Source: Pseudooceanicola sp. HF7 (lineage in GTDB: Bacteria > Pseudomonadota > Alphaproteobacteria > Rhodobacterales > Rhodobacteraceae). From it: a DNA stretch of 64,000 bases. The stretch spans positions 1 through 64,000 of the forward strand of contig NZ_JAATOW010000014.1 in the NCBI RefSeq assembly GCF_011806405.1, given 5' to 3'. Positions 35,344 to 44,798 of the stretch are shown piece by piece. Below the pieces are notes generated by a model. That model did no database searches. It saw only the letters and a list, made by a program, of their open reading frames with translations, and had not been told where the DNA came from. How positions within the stretch are numbered: the stretch's first letter is position 1; every line of letters starts with the position of its first letter. The translations under genes and the position numbers were made by a program.

Positions 35344-37343
35344 TGAACTCCACAGACGACGCGCAGCATCCTACTGTCGACAGCCGGGCGCAGGACGCCC
35401 GGTTGTCTCATGATCTGGACGCCACGATCGACCAACTCAAGGCAGCAGAGCCGGAGGCCAAGCTGGCCCATCAACAGGCCGTTCTGGCTGATGTCGGGAA
35501 GCTGTTGCAGGTAGACGGAGGGATCGACGTGATCTTTGCCCGTGCCGGCGCAATGGATCTTGCCGGGCTGTTCGCCGGGTCGGACTGGGATGCACCTGAG
35601 GCTCTGCGACCCCAATTCTCAGGCAATACGCTGCTTGCCGATGACCCCGGTCTTGTGGCCCTGGAAATCGCAAGCCTGTTTCGCTTTCTCGCGGTCGCCA
35701 CTGGCGCCATGCGGCACCGCAACCTGCATCAGGATTCCGCAAGGCATTTCCTGACGCAAGTCTTGGCCCTCAACGTTCGCGATATCTTCGGACAGTCGGA
35801 CGAGGCGGCACGGGCCCTTGGCGCGCGCCACGAGCAAAGGCAAGTCATTCTGCGGTTCATCTCAGAGCACATCGGCCTCACGGATGTACTGGGCGTGCTG
35901 GTCACGGAAATCTGGCGTCTTCTGGAGCAGCGCTCCGTTCAGGTCGGCGTGGTCAAGGACATGATCGTGCAGATCGCCATCGCCCTGAACGAAAACGGGA
36001 CCGAGCCGGGCAGCGAGCGTTTGGGGGCGGAGCGTCTCGTCAGCGCCCTCTTTGGCCCCACGGTCGCGTCGTTGGACGATCCGGGAGTGGACGTCTACCT
36101 CGAACGGATCGCGCATTTTGACGAGGCCGCCCTCTCGCGCGAGGCGATGGGCTTTGCCCGGGCGATGCATGACACCGGTCTCGTCTCGGACTACCATGTG
36201 ACATTTCTGCTCTACGTGCTGGACTACAGCGACCGCGCCCTCGTGCCCGAAACGTTGGGCCTCGGGACGACCGGTCTGGACTGCTGGCGCCACTATCGTC
36301 GCCTGATCGAGGACCTGATCCGTGCCGGTGTCACGCTGTCGACACCGCAGGCGATCTATGGCGTGACACTCATGCTGGAACGTGGCGTGCTGCACCATGC
36401 GCCGATGGTCCCGGCGTTGGAGCGCCAGTTGCAGCAAAAAGTGCGCGGCTCTGCCCGCGACCGTATCCGCATGGGCTTTGGCGACCTCGTGTCCCCCGAA
36501 ACGCATGTTCTTGCCGGTGTCCTGCAGATCATCGGCCAGCCTCTGGGTGTGGGCCAGGGAGCGAACCCGACCTGCCAGTCGGCGCGCGCGATTTCCATGT
36601 GGTCCCAGGTTGAGCCCGATTACCTGCTCCATATCATTTACCAAGCCTGCGAATTCGATGCGATTTTGATGCATTTTGAAGGCACCGAGATCAACTCTGC
36701 CAACCTGCCGGTCGGTCTGGCCGGCTTCGGCCCCATCGACGCTGACCCGGTCTCGGTCCTGCTGGTGGCGCATCTGGACAAGATCTATGCCAAGATGGGT
36801 CACCTTTGCATCGGGCGCGACGGCGACCCTCACCGATGGATCAATCCTGAGTTTCATGGGTGGTGGGTGTCGCGCGACTGTGCCGTGGCGGTGGACGTCG
36901 CGACCGGCAATCTTGCGGATTACGATAGTTTCCTGCGCCGCTTCTTTGCCGCGTATCACCCGCACTACAACGGCGGGCGTCCCTTGAGCCATCCGCAGCC
37001 CGCGGGAATCGCTGTGACCGATCCAAACCAGCAATTCATCGGATGGCACGCGATCGCCATTCTGCGCGTGGCAGAGGATCAGGCCGGAGTAATGCGCGTC
37101 TACTTCTACAATCCAAACAACGACAGCGGTCAGGATTGGGGCGGTGGCGTGGTGGTGTCGACCAGCGGGAACGGGGAACGCAATGGCGAAGGCTCCCTTG
37201 AGTTCGGTCATTTCCTGTCCCGGGTCTATTTGTTCCACGACGAACCTTTACGCGGGAACGAGACGATGCAGGATCTTTCCAGCGCCGAGATCAGTCACGT
37301 TAAAGCCCAGGCGACACAAAGCTGGGCTGCTGATCGATCATGA
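35343..37343 (+). CDS. Unknown 666-residue protein, papain-like C-terminal half (inferred)
   Basis: I recognise no family. Residues 1-390 are mostly helical and include VLALNVRDIFGQS and the AIYGVTLMLERGVLHHAPM segment. The C-terminal part shows Gln405-x5-Cys411 in VGQGANPTCQSARAISMW, then His569 in FIGWHAIAILRV and Asn590 in VYFYNPNNDSGQDWGGG. This order and the Gln-to-Cys spacing of six match the oxyanion Gln, nucleophile Cys, His and Asn of papain-fold enzymes. I therefore infer a cysteine peptidase, amidase or transglutaminase-like acyl transferase; this is not a profile hit. It has no signal peptide or membrane helix. The ATG overlaps the ATP-grasp stop by one base. Confidence 0.75.
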   Translation: MNSTDDAQHPTVDSRAQDARLSHDLDATIDQLKAAEPEAKLAHQQAVLADVGKLLQVDGGIDVIFARAGAMDLAGLFAGSDWDAPEALRPQFSGNTLLADDPGLVALEIASLFRFLAVATGAMRHRNLHQDSARHFLTQVLALNVRDIFGQSDEAARALGARHEQRQVILRFISEHIGLTDVLGVLVTEIWRLLEQRSVQVGVVKDMIVQIAIALNENGTEPGSERLGAERLVSALFGPTVASLDDPGVDVYLERIAHFDEAALSREAMGFARAMHDTGLVSDYHVTFLLYVLDYSDRALVPETLGLGTTGLDCWRHYRRLIEDLIRAGVTLSTPQAIYGVTLMLERGVLHHAPMVPALERQLQQKVRGSARDRIRMGFGDLVSPETHVLAGVLQIIGQPLGVGQGANPTCQSARAISMWSQVEPDYLLHIIYQACEFDAILMHFEGTEINSANLPVGLAGFGPIDADPVSVLLVAHLDKIYAKMGHLCIGRDGDPHRWINPEFHGWWVSRDCAVAVDVATGNLADYDSFLRRFFAAYHPHYNGGRPLSHPQPAGIAVTDPNQQFIGWHAIAILRVAEDQAGVMRVYFYNPNNDSGQDWGGGVVVSTSGNGERNGEGSLEFGHFLSRVYLFHDEPLRGNETMQDLSSAEISHVKAQATQSWAADRS

Positions 37344-37549
37344 CACACGATCCGATACAGACCAACCGAGCTTTGGTCGCGGCTGAATGAAGACCCGTGG
37401 CGGATCGGTATCGGCCCGAAGCCAAACTTGGCCAGGATCACCGTTGCCGCAGCGCAGCTTATCCGAACCGAACCGACATGGCACCGCGCAGCAAGGACCA
37501 GGATCCCGAGGTCCGCTGCGCGGGCATTTCTGCCGTTCGGTCTCTTTTT

Positions 37550-38167
37550 TCAGGTAAGCCCCGTCATGACAGCCTTGCGATAGGCCGGGCGTTCAGAGAG
37601 GCGACCATACCATGCCTCAAGCGCAGGATGCTCTGGCCGTTCGATTGACATGCTGAACCAGGCATAGGCGATGCAGCCCAAGGGAATGTCGCCGAACCCG
37701 AACTCAGCGCCTGAAAGCCATTCGCTTTCTGAAAGGGTATCATCCGCAATGCTCATGAGAGTGGCGCACTGCGCGAGACCCCGTTTTACGGCCACATCAT
37801 CACGCTGTTCCGGCGTAGAGCGTATCAGATTCCAGAACAGATCGCGGAAAGGCACTGCGAAAGAAAGCGATGCCCAGTCCATCCACTTGTCGGCCACCGC
37901 CCAGAGGCGCGTGTCCGAAGGTGCAAACGGGGTCGTCCCATATTGTCTTGCAAGATATCTGACGATGGCGTTCGATTCCCACAGCACCAGATCCCCGTCC
38001 TTGAGAGACGGCACCAAGCCGTTTGGGTTGAGCGCGCGAAACTCCTGAGAAGTTACGACACCGAACGCACCTCCAGCAGGGATATGTTCGTACGTCAGTC
38101 CAAGTTCTTCGGCACACCACAGTACCTTGCGGACATTGGTGGAATTGTTGCGGCCCCAGATTTTCAC
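37550..38167 (-). CDS. Glutathione S-transferase family protein
   Basis: The 205-residue protein has a thioredoxin-fold N-terminus (MKIWGRNNSTNVRKVLWCAE) with the likely activating Ser9 or Asn. The cis-Pro segment LNPNGLVPSLKDGDLVLWES contains the glutathione-binding Glu-Ser. The helical C-terminal domain includes SGAEFGFGDIPLGC. It resembles cytosolic bacterial GSTs of the beta/theta-like type. The substrate is unknown. It converges on the preceding operon and is probably monocistronic. Confidence 0.88.
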   Translation of the reverse strand: MKIWGRNNSTNVRKVLWCAEELGLTYEHIPAGGAFGVVTSQEFRALNPNGLVPSLKDGDLVLWESNAIVRYLARQYGTTPFAPSDTRLWAVADKWMDWASLSFAVPFRDLFWNLIRSTPEQRDDVAVKRGLAQCATLMSIADDTLSESEWLSGAEFGFGDIPLGCIAYAWFSMSIERPEHPALEAWYGRLSERPAYRKAVMTGLT

Positions 38168-38424
38168 ACTTCGTCTCCTGTCAGATCACGCCTGCAATAC
38201 CGACTGTCAAATCAGGAGAAAAGGGCTCCACGCGCACCTGCGACAGCGCGGCGGACAGAGCGCAGGTGTCCCCAGGGAACCTGACGGTTCCGGGCCGACC
38301 TCGCCATCCCTTTCAAAGTGCGCAGGCCGGCAAATGGATCTTTACCTCTGCAGTCGTTCATTTCCCGGCCCGTTGCGGCCCAGAGAAACAGGATCCGTCG
38401 CAGCAGACCGCTTGCGGCTGCAAA

Positions 38425-39981
38425 TCATTGCGGCGGCGGCGCAGCTTGCATGATCTGCCGCGACATGTCCTCCACTGAGGTCGAGAAGCTGGCGATGCGC
38501 GGCGGAAACTCTTCGAAGGAGGCCACGAAGTTGTTCACCATGCCAAGGGCCGGACCGATAGCCCAAGAGCGGTTTTCCTGCCATTCGTCGAAGCCTCTGG
38601 CCTCGTGGAAGCGCTCGAACGGGTCGAGATCAAGGCGCGTGATCAGCGGCGTGGTCATCTCGTATTGCTGGCCGTTGAACCAGCGATCCTGGTTGGTAAA
38701 GAGGAATTTCCACTCACCGTAGCGCAGACCGTGGAAGGTTGTTTCGGTAAAGAAGAAGAACTCCTGACGGTTGGACGGGCCGGACTGGGTAAGGATCGGC
38801 GTCTGGTCGTAGCCGTCGAGATGGACATTGAAGGTCTTGCCATCAATCTCGGTCCCTTCGAGCAGTTGCTCCTTGATGTCCGGCTTGCCCAGCTGGGACA
38901 TGATTGTGGGGATCCAGTCCTCCATCGTCATCAGCTCGCCGGTCGTGGTGCCCTCGGGAACGAGTCCCGGCCATTTGACCATCATCGGGACCTTGAAGCC
39001 GCCCTCGTAGCCGCCTACCCCCTTCTCGCCACGGAACGGCTGATTGCCCCCATCCGGCCAAGAGTTCGAGGCCGCGCCATTGTCGGTCGAAAACATCACC
39101 ATCGTGTTGTCGGCGATTCCGAGCTCATCGAGCAGGTCCAGAAGCTCGCCCACGTCGTCGTCAAGCTCGACCATGCCGTCGGCGTAGACGTTGCCCAGGC
39201 CGGTGATGCCGTCGTAGTGGTCATTGAGAATGGTGCGATAATGCATCCGCGTGGTGTTGTGCCAGACGAAGAACGGCTCATCGGCCTGGGCCGCCTCGGT
39301 GATGAAGCGTTTACTCTCTTCCAGCACATCCTGATCGAGATTGCGCTGAACCTCCTCTCCGAAGTTACCCAGATCCTCGATGTCCTGACCGCCATCTTTG
39401 GTGGCAAAGCTGTGAATGATACCGCGTTGCGCCAGTCCCGCATCCTCGAAAGCCTGGGCTGGATAGTCATCCTGTTCGACATACTCACCGGCGTTCAGGT
39501 GATAGAGGATGCCGAAGAACTCATCGAACCCATGGTTCGTCGGCAGATGCCTGTCCTGATCGCCAAGATGGTTTTTGCCGAACTGCCCGGTGCGATAGCC
39601 CTCGGCCTTCAGCATTTCCGCCAAGGTTGGATCTTCTTCCGAAAGCCCTTGCGGTGCGCCCGGAAGGCCGACGGTCGAAAGGCCGACGCGCAGGGGATAC
39701 TGGCCGGTGATGAAGGCCGCGCGACCTGCGGTGCAGGATGCCTGTGCGTAGTGATCCATGAACAGCATGCCATCATCGGCGATGCGATCAATGTTGGGGG
39801 TCTCGCCGGCCATCATGCCCCGATGATAGGCAGAGATATTCCACATGCCGACATCGTCGCCCCATATCACGAGGATGTTCGGGGACTTTGCTTCATCCTG
39901 TGCGCTGGCCGCGATGCCGATGCATGCCGTTAACGTGGCAAGGGCACTCGCACCCAAGCGTTTTCGTCCAAAAGATATCAT
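38425..39981 (-). CDS. Periplasmic arylsulfatase (Cys-type, formylglycine-dependent)
   Basis: The 518-residue protein has a signal peptide (about residues 1-27) and the sulfatase alkaline-phosphatase fold. The metal-binding start NILVIWGDDVG is at 35-45. The catalytic motif is Cys83-Thr-Ala-Gly-Arg in ASCTAGRAAFITGQYP, where Cys83 is converted to formylglycine. The later VMFSTDNGAASNSWPDGG and QPFRGEKGVGGYEGGFKVP are conserved metal and substrate segments of type I arylsulfatases. GGAGG lies 6 nt before the ATG. Such enzymes need a formylglycine-generating enzyme; none is in this window. The substrate may be a sulfated algal polysaccharide or aryl sulfate, which is inference from a presumed marine habitat. 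Confidence 0.9.
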   Translation of the reverse strand: MISFGRKRLGASALATLTACIGIAASAQDEAKSPNILVIWGDDVGMWNISAYHRGMMAGETPNIDRIADDGMLFMDHYAQASCTAGRAAFITGQYPLRVGLSTVGLPGAPQGLSEEDPTLAEMLKAEGYRTGQFGKNHLGDQDRHLPTNHGFDEFFGILYHLNAGEYVEQDDYPAQAFEDAGLAQRGIIHSFATKDGGQDIEDLGNFGEEVQRNLDQDVLEESKRFITEAAQADEPFFVWHNTTRMHYRTILNDHYDGITGLGNVYADGMVELDDDVGELLDLLDELGIADNTMVMFSTDNGAASNSWPDGGNQPFRGEKGVGGYEGGFKVPMMVKWPGLVPEGTTTGELMTMEDWIPTIMSQLGKPDIKEQLLEGTEIDGKTFNVHLDGYDQTPILTQSGPSNRQEFFFFTETTFHGLRYGEWKFLFTNQDRWFNGQQYEMTTPLITRLDLDPFERFHEARGFDEWQENRSWAIGPALGMVNNFVASFEEFPPRIASFSTSVEDMSRQIMQAAPPPQ

Positions 39982-40663
39982 GTTTGCCTCCCCCTTGCCT
40001 CGACAGACGTTCGGCCGGTCGACAACGGTCGCTGAACTGCCAGGAAGGTTAAGTCTCTAAATTTGATATACTCATAGTTGTTATGCTGGACCCGGACACA
40101 ACCTCGAGTCAAGCCAACATTCCAAGAGGGCAAACGACGTCACATGGTATCGGAAATCCGGCAGATTGCCGAGCTCGACGCCATACTTGCTCGTTAGGTC
40201 TCGAGAACTCGGCTGGCCTCAAGAAGAAGAGTTGGCCTGTGCGTTCCCGGCAACCTGTTTCGACCGATTGAGAGGCTCAGTACGTCTGATCGTGCGGGCC
40301 TTCCTTAACGACAGCGACCGGACACGATCTCAAAGGCGCCACATCCACTTCTTGCGACGTAGGGCATCCGCCAAGGTCGAAGGGAATGTCCGGTTCTCCC
40401 CCTGACTGGCGGACCGCCGCTCACGGCGCTGACCCGCCGTCCTCCGGAATGGGCCTCGCTGCCGTGTGCGCTGAAAGGCGCAGGTCCGCAGTGCTGAGGA
40501 AACGATCTTGGGGGCATAGAGCAATGCAGTGCATCGCAGGTGTCCAACTGGTAGGCCCACACTTGCCCTACTATCTCCAAAAGGTCACAATTCGAAAACC
40601 CTCTAAGCAAGCCACTGGGTTCGCTTAGATTTCCGCCCGCAACAGCCCCACGGTGACCCCATC
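39982..40663. other. Intergenic region before the helicase-PLD gene
   Basis: 680 bp with several short open frames (for example near 40166-40405 on the plus strand), none with recognisable motifs or good ribosome-binding sites. No RNA gene or repeat was seen. It may hold an eroded gene. Confidence 0.4.
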
Positions 40664-43600
40664 ATGACCGCCACCTTTTCAAACGTCCTGCGGTATTGGC
40701 GGACAAGCCTTGCGGATGGTGCACTAGGGGAAGGGACTTTCCGGGCTGCGGATCGAAAGCGTTTGGAGGTCCTGCCGAATGACGCGATCAAAACCGGCTG
40801 CCTCCCCGAGCACCTGGTCCGGGCGATTTTCCGGGGCAAGGATGGCGCCGCAACGGTCTCGGTGCGCTTCTGGCCCCTGGTGACGGCGCGCAGGGTCTCA
40901 CATGCAGCCTCTCGCACCGATGCCATGCCGGAGATTGTCGCCCCCGTCGTGACCGAGGGGGTCCTCGATCGGACTGGCCGGATCGTGCCAACGCGCAACG
41001 CCATCGCCCGCGACCTGCTGACCCCGCTGCCGCGGGGGGCGTTTGCGCTCGGATCAGTCGAGGCCTTGGACGCTTTCCTGACCACGACGCCCCTGCCGGA
41101 CATGACCACCGCGGACGGCTGGCAGGACTATCGCCAGCATTGCCGACAGATGCTCGACGCCCTGGCGCCGGGCTGGCCCGCTGAGCAGAAGGAATACCTG
41201 CCAACCGGCAATGGTTTCATCGAGGCCTCGGAGGGCGCGGGCGCAACGGTGCGCGGCATGATGGACCTCTACGACAGGCTACTCGCCGATGAGCCGGACA
41301 CGCCGCTTCTACGCCAGTTTGCCGCTCCGCGTCCTGAGCGCGCGCCGGATAATGCGGTCGAAAGAGAGTTGGCCCGGCGCCTCGGGCACTCGAACCCCCA
41401 TTTCCCCCTGGCCGAACACCAGAGGCAGGTCCTGGCCTGGCTCGAGGCCTCGCAACCCGGCGAGGTGATCGCGGTGAACGGCCCGCCCGGGACAGGCAAG
41501 ACGACCATGCTGCTCTCCGCCGTGGCCGGACTCTGGGTGAAGGCCGCGCTTGAGGGGGGCGACCCGCCGGTGATCGTGGCGGCCTCCTCGAACAACCAGG
41601 CGGTCACCAATATCATTGACGCCTTCGGCAAGGATTTCGCGACAGGCGAAGGCGTGTTTTCTGGGCGATGGTTGCCAGAGATCAAGAGCTTCGGGATGTT
41701 CCTGCCGTCCCATTCCCGGCGCATGGAAGCCGCGCAACGCTATCAGACAGAGGCCTTCCAGGCAGAATGTGAGACCGTCGCCTACTTCCAGCGCGCCCGT
41801 GTCGCCTGGCTGGAGTCGGCCGGCAGGGCGTTCCCCGAGGCGAAGGGCCAGGACGTCGCCGGGTATGTCGCGGAACTCCGCAACCGCATGACCGCCGAAG
41901 CCAACCGGCTTCGAGAGCTCGACACGGCGCTTACCCATCAAGAAGCCGCCGCCACCGCCCTGCTGTCGGAACTTGGCGATGCGCCGGAGACCGAAACAGC
42001 CCGTCGTGCCGAGGTGGTCAATGTCTGCTTGGAAGAGGCGGAACGACTGGCCGCTTCACGCAGCGCACTGGATCATCACCTGGCCTCGGAGTCCTGGCTA
42101 ACCGCGCTGTTCGGCTTCTTGCCCCCGCTACGGCGCAAGCGCGCCTTGCAGGCCCGTCTGGCCATCGGGGACGGGCTGGACGGGTTGCAAGACATGACCC
42201 GTATCGAGGATATCGAAGCGAGGGTCGCTCAAGCCCTGCGACGTGGGAAGGAGGCCCTCGCCTCCGCCCGTCATTCCCTCGCCCGTGCCGAGGATCTCAG
42301 CCAGCAGGCGGCGACCACCGAACGGGCCTGGCGCGAGCTGGCCGAAGCCTTCGCAGGCGCACAGGACCTTGAAACGCTGGAACGGCAGGCGGATCTCGGC
42401 AGCCGGTTCAATCTCTTCCTCCTAGCGACCCATTACTGGGAAGGGCGCTGGCTGATGGCGATGGAGGCCGATCTCAGCGCCATCACCGCCTCTCATGAAA
42501 AAACCGGACGCACGTCTGTCGAACCCCGATGGCGCCGCCGCATGATGCTGACGCCCTGCGCCGTGGCCACCTTTGCCAGCCTGCCGGGCAAGCTTTCGTG
42601 CAGCCGCTTTCAGGCCGGCTCCTTCGCGAATGAAAGCCTGTACAATTTCATAGACCTGCTGATTGTCGACGAGGCCGGCCAAGTCCTTCCCGAGGTCGCC
42701 GGAGCCTCTTTCGCCCTGGCCAAGCGCGCGCTGGTCATCGGCGACACGCAGCAGATCGAGCCGATCTCTGCGGTGCCCGGCCCTGTCGATATCGGGAACC
42801 TGAAGGACTGCGGGCTGATCGACGGCGAAGCCGTTCCGACGGACCTGGACAGGAGCGGCATCCGCACGAACGGCGGCAGCGCCATGCATCTCGCGCAGCA
42901 GGCCTGCAGGATCGCGCCCTGGCCCGAGCTGGATCGCGGGCTTTACCTATTTGAGCACCGCCGTTGCTTCGACGAGATCATCGGCTTCAGCAACGCCCTG
43001 TGCTACAAAGGTAAGTTGCGCCCGATGCGCGGGCCCGCGCCTGCGGATGCAATCCTGCCCGCGCTTGGGTACCTGCATGTCGAAGGCCGTGCCTTCTCTG
43101 CCGGGGGAAGCCGCGCCAACCCCGCCGAGGCCCGCACCATCGCCGCTTGGCTGGAGGACAACCGGGCACTTCTGGAGGGCCGTTACGGCCTCCCGCTCGA
43201 GCAGCTCGTCGGCGTCGTCACCCCGTTCGGCCAGCAGGTACGCGCCATCCGCGAAGCCTGCAGCGCCCGCCACATCAAGGTCTCCGGGCGCGACAGCATG
43301 ACCATCGGCACGGTACATGCGCTGCAGGGCGCCGAACGGCCCGTCATCATCTTCTCGCCGGTCTATTCTAGGCACGCGGACGGGGGCTTCATCGACGCCT
43401 CTCCCAGCATGCTGAACGTCACCGTGTCTCGGGCTAAGGACAGTTGCCTTGTTTTCGGCGACATGGACCTCCTTGCCACCGCCCGAAGCGGCACGCCGCG
43501 CGCCTTGCTGTTCGAGGTTCTGGCGGCCAATGGCGTGGCCCTGGATTTCGCCATGGAACCGCGCACGGACCTGACCCGAGGCAATACCGGGATCGAGATG

Positions 43601-44056
43601 CTTCAGCACGCGGACGAGCACGATGCCTTCCTGCTAGACGCACTGAAAGGCGAGGGGCGGAAATACATGATCGTCAGCCCGTGGGTCGTTGCCGGGACGA
43701 TCGAGCGGACCGGCCTGCTCGATGCGATGGCCTCGGCCTGCCGGCGCGGAGCAGAGATCGATGTCTTTACCGACCCGCTCCTCAACACTGGGGCGACCGC
43801 GGACGGGAAAACCCAGATTGATGCCGTGGAGCACGCGCTTTCGGCGATCGGCGTCACGGTCCACCGGGTCGCGAAACTGCACAGCAAGATCGTGACCGTT
43901 GACAAGGAGCTTCTCTGCGCCGGCTCTTTCAACTGGCTCAGCGCAGATCGGACTGGCCAGTACGCCCGCCACGAAACCTCCTTCGTCTACCGCGGGCCGC
44001 ACCTCGAAGAAGAGATCAAGATTATCCGCGACGGCCTCGAAAAGCGAGCGAAGTAG
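40664..44056 (+). CDS. SF1 (Upf1/COG1112-like) helicase fused to PLD nuclease, Mokosh type II-like
   Basis: The 1130-residue protein has an N-terminal region of about 230 residues, then an SF1 helicase. Walker A is GPPGTGKTT with Lys279; Walker B is LLIVDEAGQV with Asp669-Glu670. Motif III resembles ALVIGDTQQIEP, and late motifs are TIGTVHALQGAERPVIIFS and LNVTVSRAKD. A long coiled-coil insertion lies at about 380-600. The C-terminal 130 residues contain a PLD motif, His1073-x-Lys1075-x4-Asp1080, in LHSKIVTVDKELLCAGSFNW. One-gene fusions of this helicase type with a PLD nuclease correspond to MkoC of the Mokosh type II anti-phage system. The helicase core is clear; the Mokosh label is inference from architecture. 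There is no neighbouring defence gene. Confidence 0.82.
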   Translation: MTATFSNVLRYWRTSLADGALGEGTFRAADRKRLEVLPNDAIKTGCLPEHLVRAIFRGKDGAATVSVRFWPLVTARRVSHAASRTDAMPEIVAPVVTEGVLDRTGRIVPTRNAIARDLLTPLPRGAFALGSVEALDAFLTTTPLPDMTTADGWQDYRQHCRQMLDALAPGWPAEQKEYLPTGNGFIEASEGAGATVRGMMDLYDRLLADEPDTPLLRQFAAPRPERAPDNAVERELARRLGHSNPHFPLAEHQRQVLAWLEASQPGEVIAVNGPPGTGKTTMLLSAVAGLWVKAALEGGDPPVIVAASSNNQAVTNIIDAFGKDFATGEGVFSGRWLPEIKSFGMFLPSHSRRMEAAQRYQTEAFQAECETVAYFQRARVAWLESAGRAFPEAKGQDVAGYVAELRNRMTAEANRLRELDTALTHQEAAATALLSELGDAPETETARRAEVVNVCLEEAERLAASRSALDHHLASESWLTALFGFLPPLRRKRALQARLAIGDGLDGLQDMTRIEDIEARVAQALRRGKEALASARHSLARAEDLSQQAATTERAWRELAEAFAGAQDLETLERQADLGSRFNLFLLATHYWEGRWLMAMEADLSAITASHEKTGRTSVEPRWRRRMMLTPCAVATFASLPGKLSCSRFQAGSFANESLYNFIDLLIVDEAGQVLPEVAGASFALAKRALVIGDTQQIEPISAVPGPVDIGNLKDCGLIDGEAVPTDLDRSGIRTNGGSAMHLAQQACRIAPWPELDRGLYLFEHRRCFDEIIGFSNALCYKGKLRPMRGPAPADAILPALGYLHVEGRAFSAGGSRANPAEARTIAAWLEDNRALLEGRYGLPLEQLVGVVTPFGQQVRAIREACSARHIKVSGRDSMTIGTVHALQGAERPVIIFSPVYSRHADGGFIDASPSMLNVTVSRAKDSCLVFGDMDLLATARSGTPRALLFEVLAANGVALDFAMEPRTDLTRGNTGIEMLQHADEHDAFLLDALKGEGRKYMIVSPWVVAGTIERTGLLDAMASACRRGAEIDVFTDPLLNTGATADGKTQIDAVEHALSAIGVTVHRVAKLHSKIVTVDKELLCAGSFNWLSADRTGQYARHETSFVYRGPHLEEEIKIIRDGLEKRAK

Positions 44057-44197
44057 AACGCGGCGCTGCCGACCCAGAGTCGACCTTCGCGACAGGCGCG
44101 TCACATGGCCGGTTACAGCCTACGGAGAACACTCACTGCACGCCGGCGATCTGGCTTCTCGCAACCTCTTGCCTGATTGCCAACCTTGGACTCTTTC

Positions 44198-44671
44198 TCA
44201 GGTTCGGAATCCATCCTTGATAGTGAGGTGGCTGTGCCTGTGTGGTTCGCCACTGCCGTGTTGGTGGATCTCCTCCACGTCTTCCACGGGCACGAGCGAC
44301 AGGTGGCCATGCCGGATGCCACGCTCGGCGAACAGACCGTGCGCATAATCCTCCACTTCCGCTACTTTCCCGCGCATCACCGTCACCTCGACCGCATTGG
44401 AATGATCGAGGGGGACCGACATGGCCGCGACCGTCTGATCATGCCGCGCGTGGCGGGTTTGCGGAACCCTTCGACCCAGATCGCGGGTCGACAGGTCGAG
44501 GGTATAGCTGACGACCCCGATGCAATCCGCATTCTGCGGCGCATCCCGTGTCAGCGCCCGGCGAAGCAGGTCCCGGATCGCCTCCGACCGGTTGGTGGCC
44601 CCGGACCGGTCCATATGCTGGTCCAGCTCTGCCAGCAGCTCGTCTTCGATGGCTATGGTAATCCGTTGCAT
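44198..44671 (-). CDS. nikR: Nickel-responsive regulator NikR
   Basis: The 157-residue protein has an N-terminal ribbon-helix-helix (MQRITIAIEDELLAELDQHM; TNRSEAIRDLLRRAL). The C-terminal ACT-like domain includes the high-affinity nickel ligands around residues 85-110 (QTRHARHDQTVAAM, then LDHSNAVEVTVMRG). The extended His-rich tail reads EEIHQHGSGEPHRHSH. NikR represses nickel import when nickel is plentiful. I chose the ATG at 44671 because GAGAGGG lies just upstream and homology starts there. It is divergent from a nickel ABC operon with a NikR box between. Confidence 0.93.
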   Translation of the reverse strand: MQRITIAIEDELLAELDQHMDRSGATNRSEAIRDLLRRALTRDAPQNADCIGVVSYTLDLSTRDLGRRVPQTRHARHDQTVAAMSVPLDHSNAVEVTVMRGKVAEVEDYAHGLFAERGIRHGHLSLVPVEDVEEIHQHGSGEPHRHSHLTIKDGFRT

Positions 44672-44757
44672 GACCCTCTCCGTGCTGTCTTGCCAAGCAT
44701 CGTCATACGGGACGCGGATCGCAAGCCAGTCCATGCTTTACACCGCAGTTGACCACG

Positions 44758-44785
44758 GTATGAAATGTGACTCGATATTTCACAC
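44758..44785. promoter_or_regulatory. NikR operator
   Basis: GTATGA (44758-44763) and TCACAC (44780-44785) are separated by 16 bp, matching the GTATGA-N16-TCATAC NikR box of enterobacteria with one base changed. It lies between nikR and the nickel ABC operon, 14 bp before the SBP start. A further TCATAC half-site is at 44703-44708. Confidence 0.83.
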
Positions 44786-44798
44786 CATGAGGTGCCGC

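Noticed and set aside
37340-37390. 16-codon frame overlapping the end of the 666-residue gene
   Set aside because: Too short, no ribosome-binding site beyond the overlap, and no motif. Sequence after its stop also shows nothing recognisable.
38605-39933. 442-codon plus-strand frame opposite the sulfatase
   Set aside because: It has no recognisable domain and lies antisense to a sulfatase with its catalytic motif intact.
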